A stretch of DNA of 64,000 nucleotides from assembly GCA_009760855.2 (NCBI GenBank), contig WPIO01000008.1, positions 8,727,501 through 8,791,500 of the forward strand, written 5' to 3'. The notes beneath the pieces were generated by a model. That model worked only from the letters and a program-made list of their open reading frames with translations. It did no database searches and was not told the DNA's origin. This DNA is from Cristatella mucedo. Taxonomy: Eukaryota > Bryozoa > Phylactolaemata > Cristatellidae. The position numbers and the translations under genes were made by a program. Shown here in pieces: positions 1-9,465 of the stretch; position 1 is the first letter of the stretch; the number at the start of each line of letters is the position of its first letter.

Positions 1-690
1 TTTAAATGTGGTCAGGTCAGGGGATGTTCTGACGCAAGTCGGGAGTGAGTTCCAAGCTTTGGGACCATACGAACTAAATACACGATCTCCAAAGGATTTG
101 AGGTTTGTACGAGGTATTGGTAGACTGTTGGATTCCGAAAAGCGGGTGGTACGATGCTTGACCTGGTGTGGGAGTAGATCTGGGAGATAGGCTGGAGCCA
201 AATAATAAAGTGACCTAAAAGTGAGCGAGAAAACCTTTAAGTCAATCCGTTGCTTGACTTGTAGCCAGTGCAGGTCGACGATACGTGGTGTGATGTGGCA
301 ACTGCGACGCTCACGACAGACAAGCCTAGCTGCTGAGTTTTGCACAAGCTTTAATCGCCTGATCGCACATGCTGGTAGGCCAGCAAGCAGTGAGTTACAG
401 AAGTCAAGACAGGATGTCACAAATGTCTTGAATAAAGGGGGTCGCAGTCATCTAGACATGGTTCCACTAATGATCGAGCTATTTTCTGCAATGCTCCCCA
501 GCTAAAAATCGGCCGTCTTGACAATGGATGCGATGTGTTCATCCTCTGTCAAGTCGTTTTGGAACATAAGCGCACATATTACTAGCAGCCGTCACATGAG
601 TGATAATAGATGAACCAATCTTGAGGTTGAGGTCCTCAAACTTTAGGATTAACTGGGTGGTCTTATCGTCGTTAAGCATCATTAAGATGG
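1..690 (-). mobile_element. LINE fragment, 3' coding part (copy 1)
   Basis: Read on the minus strand this matches the better preserved LINE copies at 15.0, 18.3 and 55.5 kb: the C-terminal reverse-transcriptase region and, further 5', the stretch equivalent to LNDDKT. The frame is broken and the window edge cuts off the 3' tail. Family assignment rests on shared sequence with copies that keep the FYADD box. It is a dead, partial copy. Confidence 0.85.
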
Positions 691-892
691 GGGCCACGTA
701 AGTGCAAATATAGTCAATGAATGGGCCTTGTGTTTGGTGTTGACATTAGCCTGTTCGAGTTTAGATAGCAAAGTAGTGGGGTCTAAGACAAACCCCGAGA
801 TTCTCATATTTAAGGGCTTAGTGCATGACCGACAGACATGTATTGCTTCTTTTCCAGTGTATTCAGTAACCAATATCCAGTGTTTCAAGTAT

Positions 893-1062
893 ATTAGCTG
901 GCTCTTTTTCATAGATAACGACAGAAGATCCTTAAAGGCTATCACCACCGCTGCGCTGCAGCTGAGATAAAGGATCACCCGCCACAGGATTTGAAACCAC
1001 GACCTCGGGGACGAGGTTGTGAAGAGCAACCGCCTTCCCAAGTGTGCCGTCGCGAACAGTTA
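893..1062 (-). mobile_element. SINE-B copy
   Basis: On the minus strand it starts tRNA-like (a box A-like start, a run equivalent to AAGGCGGTTGCTCTTCACGA, then a box B-like segment) and ends with the family 3' part (GGTGATAGCC...CTATACAAA-like). It matches the copies at 4.2, 21.7 and 51.1 kb. Confidence 0.7.
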
Positions 1063-1450
1063 CCCCTAGCTTTGCGAAAAGATTTAATTTGCCTCACTGG
1101 TCTACTTATCGCCCTTTGTTTTAGGTGCACAACCACTTATCCAGCCAATAGAAGGGATTAGGATTACTAGCCGGAATAGGTGTTTCTGGAAAGCTTGCGT
1201 CCTTCAGTGCTAACCATTCAGAGTCCAAACTGTATGAGGTTTTTTTCTCCTATACCTCTGTAGTTCTTTTTTACACCTACCGTCTCGTGATGTGAATTTC
1301 ACTGATGCTATCAGAAATCCACTGATGCTAGCTAGCAAATCGCACGAGCTGACTATCGTACCTCGGTGATTATAATGCCCACGAAACTTGGTTAAAGGAA
1401 CTAGTATGCCAAAGGCATGCTGTCATGCTAGTATTGCGTTTGCCCTGGGT
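1063..1450. other. No recognised feature
   Basis: I see no convincing exon, repeat or RNA gene here. Open frames are short and unsupported. Confidence 0.5.
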
Positions 1451-1700
1451 GTTAGTTGGCCCAGGGGTACGGTGCTCGCTCTTCACGGTCCAGGTCGTGG
1501 GTTCGAGTCCTGAAGTGGGCTTCTAGCTGCTGGCTCACTAGATAAGGCGATTGCTTTTCACGTCCTCGGCCCTGAGGTCATGGGTTTGAGTCCTGCAGTG
1601 GGCAATCCTTTATTGCCCACTGCAAGCGGTGGTGATAGCCGTTAGGGCTTTTTTGCCGTTATACAAATGAGGATGTTTGATCAGCTAACCCATTTTATGC
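1451..1700 (+). mobile_element. SINE-B, apparently dimeric
   Basis: Two tRNA-like heads follow each other. The first (about 1,451-1,521) has GGTTCGAGTCC, an exact box B. The second (about 1,530-1,700) is a full SINE-B unit with box B-like GGTTTGAGTCC and the 3' part ending CTATACAAATGAGG. These internal RNA polymerase III promoter boxes are typical of tRNA-derived SINEs. Neither head looks like a functional tRNA. Confidence 0.7.
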
Positions 1701-2074
1701 ATGTAGACCCTCAAGCCTCAGCACAAAGTCTAGTTTTACTAGCAGATGTTGAGAAGCGGTGACAGCTCGTTCGAGCAACCAGAGCAACAGTAGTCATAGA
1801 AACAGTACAAAGCATTGCATTGCGACGAACTCAACGAGACCAGGTGAGTGTGCAACCACATTTAGCAGCAAGTCTTACGTACACTGTTAAGCAACAACAA
1901 TGACGAAGCGGCCGTTCATTCAATTCACTGGAAGCTATTGAATTTTACTCTTAGTACCCTTTGGTTATGCTTCCTTAATCTGAATGTCTGAAATCACTTT
2001 AATAACTGACGTGTTCTTGGTGAGTTCCTTTAGCGAATCGGTCTATTATTATTTGACGCCGAGTTGGCGCAGAC
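1701..2074. other. Upstream flank of putative secreted-protein gene
   Basis: No repeat recognised. A TGACGT motif sits at about 2,008 and there is no clear TATA box. If the exon at 2,075 is real, its promoter and 5' UTR are here. Confidence 0.3.
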
Positions 2075-2312
2075 ATGACACAATGTCTTCGCGTATTGTG
2101 TTGGATTTGCCTTTCAATGCTGTTCACGGCTTTTGCTTCAACCTACGTTAGTGCCGGGTGCGATCTAGAGATGAAAAGTTTAATATTTAGCCGCTGTTAT
2201 GCTCAGCTCAACATTAAGACTCGAATATATGACCCAGCCGATTACTTGATGACTTTCAATATGGACGCCTGGTTTTTTAAATCTATTAATGGCACTGAGT
2301 CAATTCGATCGG
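2075..2312 (+). CDS. Putative secreted protein, exon 1
   Basis: The ATG opens 79 codons plus one base. Residues 1-28 are a textbook signal peptide: short polar start, hydrophobic core LCWICLSMLFTAFA, then a small-residue site before GC. The mature part begins with a cysteine and has another about 11 residues on, plus an N-glycosylation sequon (NGT). The exon ends at a strong donor, G|GTAAGT. The frame continues only 17 codons past this donor before a stop, which favours splicing. Family not recognised. This would be the first exon of a small secreted or venom/mucus-type helical protein gene, but that function is not shown by the sequence. Confidence 0.5.
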
Positions 2313-3190
2313 GTAAGTGGCAAGTGGCTGACTTTTTTTTAATTATTATGAATATTCAGAACTGATTTAGTTTGAATTTAATAAATTCTGGCGACGTTGA
2401 TTGCAGATCGTTGACCGTTGACCAGCAGACTGTTGCTAGCAGCTAATGATCAACCTAACGAGGGCTCTGAATGAATAGCTTACGCACTTAAAATCGCTTT
2501 GCCGATCTTAGAAAATGCGCCTGACAGTGAGTTAACTCCAGAGTTTTTACCAGTCGAGTGACATCGATCAGTAATTCCTCCCTCAGCTCGCCTAGTAAGC
2601 ATTCACCGTCTACCGGGGAAAACGCGGGTATAGCGTATATACGCGGCATAGTGGAGAATGGTAATTTAATTGAAAACTAAAGACTATTTGTGTGTGTGTA
2701 GCTGCACGAAGGCTCAGCCACAATGATTTACCGGTTGGCAGACCATCGCCAATTACCCTGCCAAGGCTCATCTTTTCTATCAGTTCCACTGAGAGATAAT
2801 CTCAGGCGTTTAAATCACATGCCAAATTAAATAAAGAACCAACCCAAACAATATGTATCAGTATTTAATAATTACATGCAAAATTTAATGATCCCTTTCA
2901 AATATGAGACTACATTTTGTCGCTGCACATTCAAATTTATTAGATTACGTCCTCTCATTTTGACATGGGACTAATCATTGCTGCACTATTGTAGTAGTAA
3001 TTTAAATATGATCAAGGGGTAATTGTAAGCTTGACCTCGTCGACTTATACTTACTGAGGGACGAACTCACATTTAAAATTATACAAACTGATCATAATGA
3101 GTCTGTCAGGTGCAAGTTATTGATGTTCTGTTGCTATCAGCCTTAGTAGGCACTAGGATCGTCGACGGTGGCGTGTCTTTTAAGCCGTAG
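2313..3190 (+). other. Candidate intron of secreted-protein gene
   Basis: Bounded by GTAAGT at the left and CTTTTAAGCCGTAG at the right. It is AT-rich with no exon or repeat recognised inside. The phases of the flanking exons agree (one base plus two). Confidence 0.4.
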
Positions 3191-3477
3191 ATGTGGCCGA
3201 CCAGGTCAAGAGCTTGGTTCGTGATTTGCGCGATCTTTCCGGTCAACTTACCGAGCGCAGCGACGTCAGGTACTATGCAGAGCGTACGATGGAGTTTTGC
3301 GAGTTGGCCCAGTCTTGGGTGATGAGCGATCCGGGCGGCTTATACGGCTGCCTCACCGAAGACATCCGCTATCCAAAGAGCTGCAGAAACATAAGCGAGA
3401 GCTTGCGCTCAGCGCATTTCATTACTCAGAACAAATTGCTGTGGGAATACTTCTGGAAGATCTGCGACGATGCCGAG
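3191..3477 (+). CDS. Putative secreted protein, exon 2
   Basis: Joined in phase to the exon ending at 2,312 (codon G|AT). It is open for 95 codons to a strong donor, GAG|GTACGT. The translation is charged and helical with four cysteines (FCELAQ, YGCLTED, KSCRNIS, KICDDAE) and good codon composition. An overlapping frame (from 3,297) is also open and helical, so the frame choice rests on the phase match and composition. Family not recognised. Confidence 0.4.
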
Positions 3478-3697
3478 GTACGTCGCTGGCTAGCTAGCTG
3501 CCGCCGGAGCCGGCGCCGAAGCCCTCAGCCAGTCTCACCTTTCCTGTTTACTCCTGGAACTCTAACGCGACCTTGCCACCTGCAGCTGCTTACGTCTTCC
3601 AAGTCATGACGTCAGTCGAGCTCGCTGATTCCGTAGCACTCTAGCCCACAAAGCTCTTTCTTGCTGTGGCGGCGGAGGCAGAGAAAGGTGATAAAAG

Positions 3698-3922
3698 TGC
3701 TCGCGTCTCGTGAATGCAGCACACTATAAACGAAACTGCCAGGAGTACCCAGCAAACACCATACCGGAAGTTATTAGCGATGGATGCTTCTCGAATCCGA
3801 GTGCGACTCGTTTCGCGGTGACTTTCGGTCAGCCTACATCGCCCGCAGCTGCTGCAGACTGCCACAGAAGAGCCGTTTACAGCATAGTGCCCAACGGCTG
3901 TACGCCCCTCGCCGAGCGGTGA
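3698..3922 (+). CDS. Putative secreted protein, last exon
   Basis: An open frame ends in TGA at 3,920-3,922 and has cysteines at RNCQE, DGCFS, ADCHR and NGCTP, in keeping with a disulfide-rich secreted protein. Two acceptors fit the phase of the previous exon: AAAAG before 3,698 (poor pyrimidine tract) and CTGCCAG before 3,743. The junction is therefore undecided. ATTAAA overlaps the stop region and repeated AATAAA lies at about 4,198-4,212 as possible polyadenylation signals. Confidence 0.3.
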   Translation, partial: CSRLVNAAHYKRNCQEYPANTIPEVISDGCFSNPSATRFAVTFGQPTSPAAAADCHRRAVYSIVPNGCTPLAER

Positions 3923-4213
3923 ATTAAAGTATCACGTGGTGCCATGTGCATAAAAGACCCAAGCGTGATGCTGCCGAGTGGAGCAGGTTCGTGGCACCTC
4001 GTCGAGAACCGCACGCACTCTCAGTATGACCAGCCACGAGAGATTGCGTGGCAGTTGATTACGGTTGGGCTGAGTTGGATGCATCTGAGAATCTGGGCTC
4101 TGTCAACAAAGAAGTTATCATCCATCCATCCTGAGATCCTGAGGCTACAGGTCACCTGACATCATCCATAGACACGTGTAAACGGATTTGCCTCTAAAAT
4201 AAATAAATAAATT

Positions 4214-4380
4214 CTAGCTGATTAAACAGCCTCTTTTTGTATAGCGACAGAAGAGCCTTTATGGCTATCACCACCGCTTGCAGTGACGATAAAGAATTGC
4301 CCACCACAGAAATCGTACCTCGGGACCGAGGTCGTGAAAGCAACCGCCTTACCTAGTGTGCTATCACGGCTTACCGCCTC
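4214..4380 (-). mobile_element. SINE-B copy
   Basis: A minus-strand copy closely similar to the one at 51.1 kb, with the same order of tRNA-like head, box B and 3' CTATACAAAAAGAGGCTG. The AATAAATAAATAAATT stretch directly abuts its 3' end and may be its tail or a host poly(A) signal. Confidence 0.75.
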
Positions 4381-4845
4381 TGCAGCTCTTCTATAAATAA
4401 GATGACACCTTTCCAAATACAGCGATAACGTCTAACGGAAGCCGACCCTAAAGCTGAACCATTAGGGTAAACCTTTCTGCCGCATCTAGCAAGTTGAAGT
4501 GACAGCTACTACTGAGGGAACAACTTGAAGCGGAATGGCAAGGCCTCACCGCCTGATAAGTCCTTGTAGCTCTGTTAGCTCTGCATAGTTTCGAGCTCGA
4601 AGTATCCAACACGCATCCCAAAGCCCCCTCCGCCCTCCTGACACGCTCTGAGCAGTGCTTCGTGCTGGCTAGCTATACACTGTCGGTAGAGAAAATCAAA
4701 AACCCGGCACCTAATTTAAGCAACGAAACCTTGCGAAAACTTGGGCCAGCTTAGACAGGACTACAAATCAAAGTTTTTCAATGCATTTGTGACATTCTGT
4801 CTTAACTTACGTAGCTCACTATATCCATAACTTCCGGTTTGCTTT
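4381..4845. other. No recognised feature
   Basis: I see no supported gene, repeat or RNA here. Confidence 0.5.
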
Positions 4846-4849
4846 AAAG

Positions 4850-5500
4850 GGCCTACACCAGGTGCAAAACTCTGTATCCAGGTTTTTATGCAATGAGCAT
4901 TGCAGTTGCCGCAATTAACTATTTATCACCGACCTGTATTGGCTCCCCATAAAGCATCGCTTCGACTTTGAGGTTTTGTCACTCACAATTATGTCACTTC
5001 ATTCTCTTGCTCCAGCCTGACTGTCCGAATCGCTTCCAAATCTTGTTAGGCAACGTACCATCCCTCTTCTGGCTAAAGCTGCAGAGCTGTGCCTCGAAGC
5101 AGACTCAAATCCTTGATTGACCGTGATTTTAAATATTTTAAATATTAAATAATGATGTAATTCACTTTTAAAGAGCCCAAAGAGAACTTAACCTGCGCAC
5201 TTTGCAGATGTTGAAGGGCTTGAACCCACGAACTTGGTCGTTAAAGGCAGCAGCTTACCCTTGGGCAGAACCAGGGTGGAAATTTAGATCATATTCTCCC
5301 AAAGCCTGGAAGTCACTCCCGAATGACGTCAGCACATCTCCGGCTTGATGAAACTTAAATATAAGCAAAAACCGCACCCGTTCATCACGGAACATGCTGG
5401 AGTCTACGTTAATTGTTCTTTGTGTCCTTGTGCATGCCGACACTGTGCATTCTATCACTAGCCATATTGCCATGTTTTCTCAGCATCATATTTAATGGGC
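4850..5500 (+). mobile_element. Degraded LINE 3' fragment (copy 2)
   Basis: A plus-strand relative of the window's LINE: stretches equivalent to LVQNS, LHWLP...RIDFKVLS and, after a gap, PKAWNSLP...TFKRNL followed by the 3' UTR (CACTGTGCAT...CTATCACTA). Many substitutions and frameshifts show it is old. Confidence 0.7.
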
Positions 5501-5559
5501 CTAGAGAGAGTTAGTTCCCTGAGGTTGCTGTACAAATATCTCATTATTTTTATTCAGAC

Positions 5560-6060
5560 ACAAGCCGCCGAGAACGCACCTTGCGAGAGGGAGAGGTCGC
5601 AAGTGTTTTTCGCGGGGTGAACAGTAGACAGACGTCATGCGACTGCATTCGTTGAACAATTTTCATGCGCGCAGAGCTGTCATCCAGAGGAGATGACACG
5701 CTCGGTTTGACTTGTTCACTGTCGTTTAGTTGTACGGATGTCGGGCAGACTACGAGGCGGTGTGCAATCGACAGCTGCAGTCTACACCAGAGAAGCGAGG
5801 ACTGTGCTCTGAGCTAACACGCTCTCAGCAGGTACGCGCGCGCGCGCGCTCGGAGGGCCTGAACCAACCAGGCGGCCGACTGCCCGCTCTCGCATGATGT
5901 TCTTCTGCCAGAGTTGGATAGAAACCTGCAGCCAAGGCGTCCAACCTCCGATACTTCGGAACGCTGGAAACACGCTCGCAGCTACGCTCGCAAGCGCCTG
6001 AAGCAAGACTTAAACGTCTCGCCGCTTCCCTTTTGGAAAAGAATCTTTTCAAGCGTTGTA
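5560..6060. other. GC-rich, CpG-containing stretch
   Basis: Locally GC-rich, with a CGCGCGCGCGCGC run near 5,836. It has short open frames on both strands and a CAG|GTACGC donor-like site at about 5,830. It could be a CpG-rich promoter or first exon, but no frame resembles a known protein. Confidence 0.25.
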
Positions 6061-6559
6061 TTATCGGCTTAATGGTCCTAACTCTTACTTCGAACGACCT
6101 GACCTCGTTTATGAAAACTTCGATAACAGCCGTAAGGTATTTTGGAGCTCACTGTAACTGCAAGTGCTAGGCCGTTTCAGATTGCATATTATGCTGCTGC
6201 GAATTTCTAAGCTGATGGCTTAATCTTGACTTTTCCCAAGCCAGTCAATCAGCGGGATAGAGGGAGCCTCTGTTTGGAGTACTCAGCTGGGCTTCAAGTT
6301 TTTGCAGCCATTCACTCTTCAGTGTAACACCCTGGATCTATGATTAATTTCACAGATACACACCTGCAGCTCGTTCTATATAGCAATGTTAACAATAATT
6401 TAAAATTTTATAGCGCACAAAGATAACTAGAATTCTGTCCAGGCACTTTATGAATGGAGGGAAGAATTCGGTTAGTGCTAAAATTCACAGTGCCCGTACG
6501 CGTAAAAAGAGTGATTCATGAGGACTTAAGCAAATGCCTTACATCAATTGCAAGCGACT

Positions 6560-6790
6560 GCTGTACAGGGGGACGACTAGGTAGTAGTGAGTGACAGAAG
6601 CCTAGCCCGGATGTCACGAATGAGCGGACTGATGATTGGCTCCTGTACCCGTTGCTAACCAGGGCCGAATTCGCATACTGGTACATAGCTGACAGTAGGT
6701 AGACTGGGCTGTCGAGCTGATGTGGTCGTCAAGTGAAAAGTCGCTTTAGATCAGGACACCCAGATTTCATCCAGATGCTGCTGCGGGAGG
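6560..6790 (-). mobile_element. Degraded LINE fragment (copy 3)
   Basis: On the minus strand it aligns by eye to the LINE segment around 15.72-15.90 kb (GTCACGAATG..., then GAGCTGATGTGGTCGTC and GGTCGCTTT-like). Heavily mutated. The flank 6,061-6,559 holds nothing I recognise. Confidence 0.6.
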
Positions 6791-6845
6791 TAACTGCTTG
6801 CAGATGAGCCCATTATGAGGTCCGCGAGTTTCAATTTCTGAGTAA

Positions 6846-6990
6846 CGCCGAGCTGGTTTGGCCCACTGGTTAAGGTTCTCGCCCCGACCGAGGTCTGGCC
6901 GAGGTCGTGGCCTCGAGCCCCGTGGCATACAAGAAGCGCCTGAATAGAGATTAAGTTATCTTATGGCGCTATACAAATGAATTATATTCA
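6846..6990 (+). mobile_element. SINE-A copy 1
   Basis: tRNA-like head (GAGCTGGTTTGG...GGTTAAGG, CTCGAGCCCC as box B) followed by a 3' part, GCGCCTGAATAGAGATTAAGTT...GGCGCTATACAAATGAATTATA, shared with the LINE 3' end of this window. Sister copies are at 30.6 and 43.4 kb. Confidence 0.8.
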
Positions 6991-7133
6991 ATAATATATG
7001 TATATATACACCACTAGTCTTTCAATAACTAGCAAGTTATTTTCATCAATTGAGAACGCTAGCTGCCATCCGACGTCAGCAATAAAAGCTGCAAGAGAGT
7101 AGATAGAGTTCGGCGCGTCGACTGACGGGGAGA

Positions 7134-7141
7134 TATAAAAG
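7134..7141 (+). promoter_or_regulatory. TATA box
   Basis: TATAAAAG preceded by a GC-rich stretch. A start site would be expected about 30 bp downstream, near TGCACTCC. It precedes the ATGGCG at 7,242 and an open frame at 7,261-7,839. No experimental support can be seen. Confidence 0.4.
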
Positions 7142-7241
7142 CACATGTGTCATCTGCACTCCAGCTACGGCCGTCGTATATCGGTAGCAGAGCTAAAGGT
7201 ACAGATCTCTCGCATAGGACGCTATACAGCAAGCTGTCGTC

Positions 7242-7839
7242 ATGGCGTCTGCCCTTTTAGGCCGAATGCCTCGCGGAGCAGCGTTGCGACGGCCGGCGCT
7301 GCGGCGTTGCAGACGGAAGACTGCTACGACCAGCATTCACGAGGCTGCCCTGTGTCGAGTCCCATCTACATTTCTGCCAGGAGAAACCGCCAGAGGGTTG
7401 CACGAAGATTCACGACGATTCACAATACTTCAGTCGACGAGTACGGAAGCTTGTGCACAGCCGTGACTCAGTGCTGCAAAGTTCAGGAAGTACGCGCATC
7501 CCCTCGAGTTCGCTTAGTTCTCAGAGTTGTTTCCTTGCCACTCGAAGCTGCTTTGCTGGTCGGACCGTGAGCAATCGCAGCAGCCTCCGCAGCGTATTTA
7601 GCAATAGCGTATATTGCCGGAGTATTGTGAGTCAGATACTCCAACTGACAAGGACCGCAGGGCCGTTCGTTGGCAGCGATCTATTAAGAGCTATAATGCG
7701 ACAACCTGTTTCGCTGTCTTCAGATTTTTTCCTGATTCACTATCGAAGAAAATGTAGGGTGGAAGCTTACGTCGGAGCTGAGCTGAAGCTTATCTGGCTA
7801 TTGCTTAGGCTGCAGAAGTTTGGCTGTAGTTTTGAGTAG
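7242..7839 (+). other. Open region after TATA box, possible first exon(s)
   Basis: A well placed ATG (GTCATGGCG) at 7,242 opens 74 codons. A second frame, 7,261-7,839, is open for 193 codons without an early ATG and is Ser-rich (TRIPSSSLSSQS). The region is GC-rich compared with its flanks. No domain is recognised and no single frame is clearly better. It may hold the 5' exon of whatever gene owns the exon at 8,648. Confidence 0.25.
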
Positions 7840-8647
7840 ATTTTTCTAATTCAAATGCATAAGTAATATGACGAATGAAGTGATTTATCAATAAATAGTT
7901 AATCTCACATTGCAGCAGGTATACGAAGCGGGGTGAGTTGCTTGAATTCAGTAAATGAGAAGATAGCTTCAACGGATTAGTATTTACAAGAGCAGCGTAA
8001 TTATCCTTGTACTTGCAAATTAAACTTTCGCAAAGTAGCCACAGCGATTCGTTTCTGATGCATCAAAATGTGTAAGAAACTAACCTCGCTCGAAGTTACT
8101 TGCGACTCAATCTATGTCAGTGCTTAATAGGCTCATATTTGCCCTTCGAAATACCGGAGTTTAGATGTAGATTTACGTTAGGGAATTGGAAATAATTTCA
8201 ATGCATCGCAAATACGATCGAAAAATAGTAAAGAATCTTTTGAGTTGCAGTCAAATTAGTTGAGTGATTAGAACATTGACCTGCAGGTTAAAAACACTGG
8301 CGTGCATTCGAAATGCACTGGTCGTGTGGCTATTTTTAGCTGAAATATTGTTAATTAGAAGAATAATTTGCTCAGCTTTGCAATTCAGGCTATGGTTGGC
8401 TGGCTAGGTCGTATTTTCACAATACGATAGCAATAATTCTTATTTTTAATTTCTTTACATTACAGCTCTCGATTGTAGTTTGAAAAGCTGAGCAGAGGAA
8501 CTGAATCAAGGTTACTAGTAAATCATAATGAGGATACTAAATTATAGTTTTTCTTGCGCCAACTTTTGAGTCGGTTAAATTTTACAAGCTAAGAACCTTT
8601 GCAGTTGCACTTTGTAATGTTGATTTCGCTGAGACAATTTGTTGCAG
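7840..8647. other. AT-rich, no recognised feature
   Basis: AT-rich, intron-like sequence. It ends in a good acceptor (TTTGTTGCAG) at 8,647. No repeat or exon recognised. Confidence 0.5.
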
Positions 8648-8800
8648 GAAACAGCGTCGGCGCTTATTGGGCAGTGTGTGAACATGGCTCACGAGCTAGC
8701 CTTTTCAGCAGAGGAGCTGGCGGATTATTCACGAATTAACCTGCACCCAGAACATGTGCGGGCGGTCTTCGAGATGTGCGGAAGAGTGAAACTAGCTGAG
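8648..8800 (+). CDS. Orphan exon, helical, histone-fold-like pattern
   Basis: Exactly 51 open codons between TTTGTTGCAG and GAG|GTATGA, symmetric phase 0. The translation has natural composition, with a long amphipathic helix (QCVNMAHELAFSAEELADYS), a loop RINLHPEHV and a second helix (RAVFEMCGRVKLAE). The R-x-x-hydrophobic-x-P-E-x-V loop between two helices recalls the L2-alpha3 part of histone-fold proteins (CENP-S/CENP-T/TAF9 type), but the helix register needs a one-residue gap, so this is only a suggestion. It does not fit NUP188, whose N-terminus starts at 13,629. Confidence 0.4.
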
Positions 8801-9312
8801 GTATGAGCGTAGCAAAAGGAAAGAATGCCCGGCCCGGCCCAGCGAGGTTGCGAGATTGCCGCGCAAAGAGAAACCTGGCGAAATTTAGAATTTTCCAGAC
8901 ACCATTGCAACCTTGAATAGCTTGCGGAGTTTGTATCACAAAACAAAATGCTCCAAAGAGGGCATCTTGAATCGTCTAGCGATCTCAAAATTATTTGCCA
9001 ACTCCCCATGGATAAGCAACGATCGAATACCATAAAAGTCTATGTGTCGTTTTTATTGTTACCCAGACCCTAGGATTTGTAACGGAATTTCTAAAGAAAA
9101 AGGACTTGTCTGCTTTCTCGGTTCGTAAAAATGAAAGCTATCGAAAAAAATGAGTTGCAATATAGTTTACTAAGGCTGACTGAGTTGCACGTGGGGACGG
9201 GAGTTATTTGTTAGGACGGTGCAACATGCAATCGGCTAGCTGGTGTTGATCTCGGTGTTGCAGAGAGACTGCCGGCTGTTACAAAAAGCTAGTTGATCTA
9301 ACGGGCCTCATT

Positions 9313-9465
9313 AGTAAAATTGCAGAAGAGCCTTAACGGCTATTACCAACGCTTGCAAGGGCAATGAAGGATCTACCCTGCAGGACTCGAGCTCACGACC
9401 ACCTGGTTCGTGAAGAGCGAGCACCTTACCTCCGGGGCGAATACCCAGGGGTAACTTAGTGGCTT
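9313..9465 (-). mobile_element. SINE-B copy
   Basis: A minus-strand copy, diverged: GCAGAAGAGCC...GGCTATTACCAACGCTTGCA, then an inverted box B and GTGAAGAGCGAGCACCTTACC. The flank 8,801-9,312 shows nothing further. Confidence 0.65.

Noticed and set aside
3297-3477. Frame reading ELQKHKRELALSAFHYSEQI as a NUP188 N-terminal exon
   Set aside because: The true N-terminus with SSRELW, phase-matched, begins at 13,629, and the equivalent helix is coded by exon 6 at 23,043.
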